This document shows, in pieces, positions 61,277-64,000 of a DNA stretch of 64,000 nucleotides. Each line of letters starts with the position of its first letter. Position 1 is the stretch's first letter. This DNA is from Hydractinia symbiolongicarpus (lineage: Eukaryota; Cnidaria; Hydrozoa; Anthoathecata; Hydractiniidae), in NCBI RefSeq assembly GCF_029227915.1, contig NC_079883.1:1054001-1118000 (forward strand), given 5' to 3'. A program made the position numbers and the translations under genes. Below the pieces are notes generated by a model. It did not search any database, was not told where the DNA came from, and saw only the letters and a list, made by a program, of their open reading frames with translations.

Positions 61277-64000
61277 AATGTATACAAAGAAAGTACCCAG
61301 GGAGTAAACTCATTTCCCGAACGATTTTTTAAATTATTTTTTCACCACTAAGACGCATGAGACTTGTAGTTTTCAGGAATGTTTTTATTTTTGATGAGAC
61401 GCTTAATGAAAGAAGTTTAATCGCCGGCAAACGAAAACTTGCGTTTTCCCGTAAATCCCGGGCTTGGCCCGTATAGTCGAGTATATACAAAGAAAGTACC
61501 CTGTCTGTAAACTCATTTCCAGAACGTTTTTTTAAATTATCTTTTCACCACTAAAACGCATGAGACTTGTAGTTTTCAAAAATGTTTTCATTTTTGATAA
61601 GACGCTGAATAAAAGATGTTTAATCGCCGGAAAACGAAAATCCGCGATTTCCCGTAAATCCCGGACTTGGCCCGTATAGTCAAAAGTATACAAAGAAAAC
61701 ACCCAGGGAGTAAACTCATTTCCAGAACGATTTTTTAAATTATCTTTTCACCACTAAAACGCATGAGACTTGTAGTTTTCAAAAATGTTTTCATTTTTGA
61801 TGAGACGCTGAATAAAAGATGTTTAATCGCCGGCAAACGAAAACCCGCGACTTCCCGTAAATCCCGGGCTTGGCCCGTATAGTCGAATATATACGAAGAA
61901 ATTACCCTGTGAGTAAACTCATTTCCAGAACGATTTTTTAAATTATCTTTTCACCACTAAAACGCATGAGACTTGTAGTTTTCAAAAATGTTTTCATTTT
62001 TGATGAGACGCTGAATAAAAGAAGTTTAATCGCCGGCAAACGAAAATCCGAGATTTCCCGTAAATCCCGGACTCGGCCCGTATAGTCAAAAGTATACAAA
62101 GAAAGTACCCAGGGAGTAAACTCATTTCCCGAACGATTTTTTAAATTATATTTTCGCCACTAAAACGCATGAGACTTGTAGTTTTCAAAAATGTTTTCAT
62201 TTTTGATGAGACGCTGAATAAAAGAAGTTTAATCGCCGGCAAACGAAAACCCGCGAATTCCCGTAATTCCCAGACTCGGCCCGTATAGTCAAAAGTATAC
62301 AAAGAAAATACCCAGGGAGTAAACTCATTTCCAGAACGATTTTTTAAATTACCTTTTCACCACTAAAACGCATGAGACTTTTAGTTTTCAAAAATGTTTT
62401 CATTTTTGATGAGACGCTGAATAAAAGAAGTTTAATCGCCGGCAAACGAAAATCCGAGATTTCCCGTAAATCCCGGACTCGGCCCGTATAGTCAAAAGTA
62501 TACAAAGAAAGTACCCAGGGAGTAAACTCATTTCCCTAACGATTTTTTAAATTATATTTTCGCCACTAAAACGCATGAGACTTGTAGTTTTCAAAAATGT
62601 TTTAATTTTTGATGAGACGCTTAATGAGAGAGGTTTAATCTCCGGCAAACGAAAACCCGCGATTTCACGTAAATCCCGGGCTTGGCCCGTATAGTCGAAT
62701 GTATACAAAGAAAGTACCCAGGGAGTAAACGCATTTCCCGAACGATTTTTTAAGTTATTGTTTCACCACTAAAACGCATGAGACTTGTAGTTTTCAAAAA
62801 TGTTTTCATTTTTGATGAGACGCTGAATAAAAGAAGTTTAATCGCCGGCAAACGAAAATCCGCGAATTCCCGTAAATCCCGGACACTGCCCGTATAGCCA
62901 GAAGTATACAAAGAAAGTACCGAGGAAGTAAACTCATTTCCCGAACGATTTTTTAAATTATCTTTTCACCACTAAAACGCACGAGACTTGTAGTTTTCAA
63001 AATTGTTTTCATTTTTGATGAGACGCTGAATAAAAGAAGTTTAATCGCCGGCAAACGAAAACCCGCGAATTCCCGTAATTCCCAGACTCGGCCCGTATAG
63101 TCAAAAGTATACAAAGAAAATACCCAGGGAGTAAACTCATTTCCAAAACGATTTTTTAAATTATCTTTTCACCACTAAAACGCATGAGACTTTTAGTTTT
63201 CAAAAATGTTTTCATTTTTGATGAGACGCTGAATAAAAGAAGTTTAATTGCCGGCAAACAAAAATCCGAGATTTCCCGTACATCCCGGACTCGGCCCGTA
63301 TAGTCAAAAGTATACAAAGAAAGTACCCTGCGAGTAAACTCATTTCTAGAACGATTTTTTAAATTATCTTTTCACCACTAAAACGCACGAGACTTGTAGT
63401 TTTCAAAAATGTTTTCATTTTTGATGAGACGCTGAATAAAAGAAGTTTAATCGCCGGCAAACGAAAACCCGCGACTTCCCGTAAATCCCGGGCTTGGCCC
63501 GTATAGTCGAATATATACGAAGAAATTACCCTGTGAGTAAACTCATTTCCAGAACGATTTTTTAAATTATCTTTTCACCACTAAAACGCATGAGACTTGT
63601 AGTTTTCAAAAATGTTTTCATTTTTGATGAGACGCTGAATAAAAGAAGTTTAATCGCCGGCAAACGAAAACCCGCGAATTCCCGTAATTCCCAGACTCGG
63701 CCCGTATAGTCAAAAGTATACAAAGAAAATACCCAGGCAGTAAACTCATTTCCAGAACGATTTTTTAAATTACCTTTTCACCACTAAAACGCATGAGACT
63801 TTTAGTTTTCAAAAATGTTTTCATTTTTGATGAGACGCTGAATAAAAGAAGTTTAATCGCCGGCAAACGAAAATCCGAGATTTCCCGTAAATCCCGGACT
63901 CGGCCCGTATAGTCAAAAGTATACAAAGAAAGTACCCAGGGAGTAAACTCATTTCCCGAACGATTTTTTAAATTATATTTTCGCCACTAAAACGCATGAG
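61277..64000 (+). repeat. Large segment C, copy 2, cut by window end
   Basis: This aligns with segment C copy 1 at an offset of 5,685 up to about 62.0 kb and 5,482 from there on, one monomer less. The rare run GGCAAACAAAAATCC with CCGTACATCCC at 57,771 recurs at 63,253, and TATAGCCAGAAG recurs at 62,895. The match continues to the last base, where 58,518 corresponds to 64,000, so the copy is open-ended. Confidence 0.83.
63888..64000 (+). repeat. Partial terminal monomer (113 bp)
   Basis: The last phase mark TAAATCCCG is at 63,888 and the window ends at CGCATGAG, 113 bp into the monomer. It is truncated by the window and not by an array boundary. Confidence 0.95.

Larger units (their letters stand above)
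1..64000 (+). repeat. 203-bp satellite array, head to tail, about 316 monomers
   Basis: Every line of the window is a copy of the same 203-bp unit. Using the start of TAAATCCCG as phase mark, successive starts fall at 1, 204, 407, 610 and 813, and the last is at 63,888. That span is 63,887 bp. Adding back the visible deletions (56, 14, 14, 82 and 82 bp, and a net 13 single-base losses) gives 64,148, exactly 316 x 203. All copies lie in the same orientation and no non-repeat spacer or mobile-element insertion is visible. Such arrays are known from eukaryotic centromeres, pericentromeres and heterochromatic knobs; a centromeric role here is inference only. The longest open frames are about 80 codons. 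Because 203 is not a multiple of 3, any frame shifts with each monomer, so none is taken as a gene. The array continues past both window edges. Confidence 0.99.

Noticed and set aside
1-64000. CRISPR array
   Set aside because: Direct repeats are 203 bp and abut head to tail with no unique spacers and no cas genes.
1-64000. CENP-B box
   Set aside because: I looked for the TTCG...CGGG core pattern on both strands of the main monomer types. CCCGTAAATCCCGG has CGGG halves, but the spacing and the TTCG half are missing.
1-64000. tRNA or 5S-like origin, with GGCCCGTATAGTCGAATG resembling box A or box B
   Set aside because: The resemblance is loose. There is no GGTTCGANNCC box B at proper spacing and no cloverleaf can be drawn through the segment.
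1-64000. Telomeric repeat or subtelomere
   Set aside because: No runs of TTAGGG, TTTAGGG, TTAGG or related short repeats are present on either strand.
1-64000. Internal shorter subrepeats making up the 203-bp monomer
   Set aside because: TTTCCCG/AAATCCCG and the repeated TTTTCA are too short and irregular to show that the monomer arose from a smaller unit.
1-64000. LTR, Helitron or other transposon as source of the monomer
   Set aside because: No terminal repeats with target-site duplications, coding remnants or primer-binding sites can be recognised; an origin from such an element cannot be tested from this window.

Overview
The whole 64-kb window is one uninterrupted satellite DNA array. 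A 203-bp monomer repeats head to tail in a single orientation from base 1 to base 64,000. I found no protein-coding gene, RNA gene, transposon, CRISPR array or unique spacer. Counted by phase from the first TAAATCCCG (position 1) to the last one (63,888), the window holds 316 monomers plus a 113-bp partial copy. Every departure from 203-bp phase is explained by a short list of visible indels. Arrays of this size and regularity are typical of centromeric or other heterochromatic regions of eukaryotic chromosomes. The sequence does not say which organism this is, and I do not recognise the monomer as a named satellite. A representative monomer is about 38% G+C, made of A/T-rich blocks (TTTTTTAAATTA, AAAAATGTTTTCATTTTT) alternating with CpG-rich blocks (ATCGCCGGCAAACG, CCCGCGATTTCCCG).

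The interest lies in the hierarchy above the monomer. There is no single clean higher-order repeat (HOR). Blocks of 4, 5, 6, 7, 9, 11 and 18 monomers are locally duplicated, and these lie inside much larger duplicated segments.

Region 1 (1-18,551): a segment with landmark at 145 recurs at 8,002, and the landmark appears again at 18,552. The second copy is 10,550 bp against 7,857 bp in the first. The difference is fully accounted for by a third copy of a 6-mer, a second copy of a 7-mer, several whole-monomer gains and losses, and one 56-bp deletion. Region 2 (about 18,552-25,930): an 18-mer segment duplicated at about 18,722 and 22,376, with an internal 4-mer HOR. Region 3 (25,930-31,616): a 9-mer tandem duplication. 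Region 4 (31,617-51,114): two copies of a 9-10-kb segment, the second lacking one 7-mer and carrying two 121-bp shortened monomers. Region 5 (51,115-55,867): 6-mer and 9-mer duplications. Region 6 (about 55,592-64,000): two copies of a 5.7-kb segment, the second cut by the window end.

Diagnostic variants change along the array. Examples are CCTGCTATTTTCCG only between 3 and 19 kb, TAATTCCCGG only after 26.9 kb, and TAATTCCCAGAC only after 56.3 kb. This is the pattern expected if homogenisation acts locally. Within the monomer, the clearest candidate functional element is a perfect 9-bp inverted repeat with a TTTT loop at monomer positions 125-146. Two of the three larger deletion types have a breakpoint within 2 bp of its base. 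All coordinates and offsets were worked out by eye from the numbered sequence.
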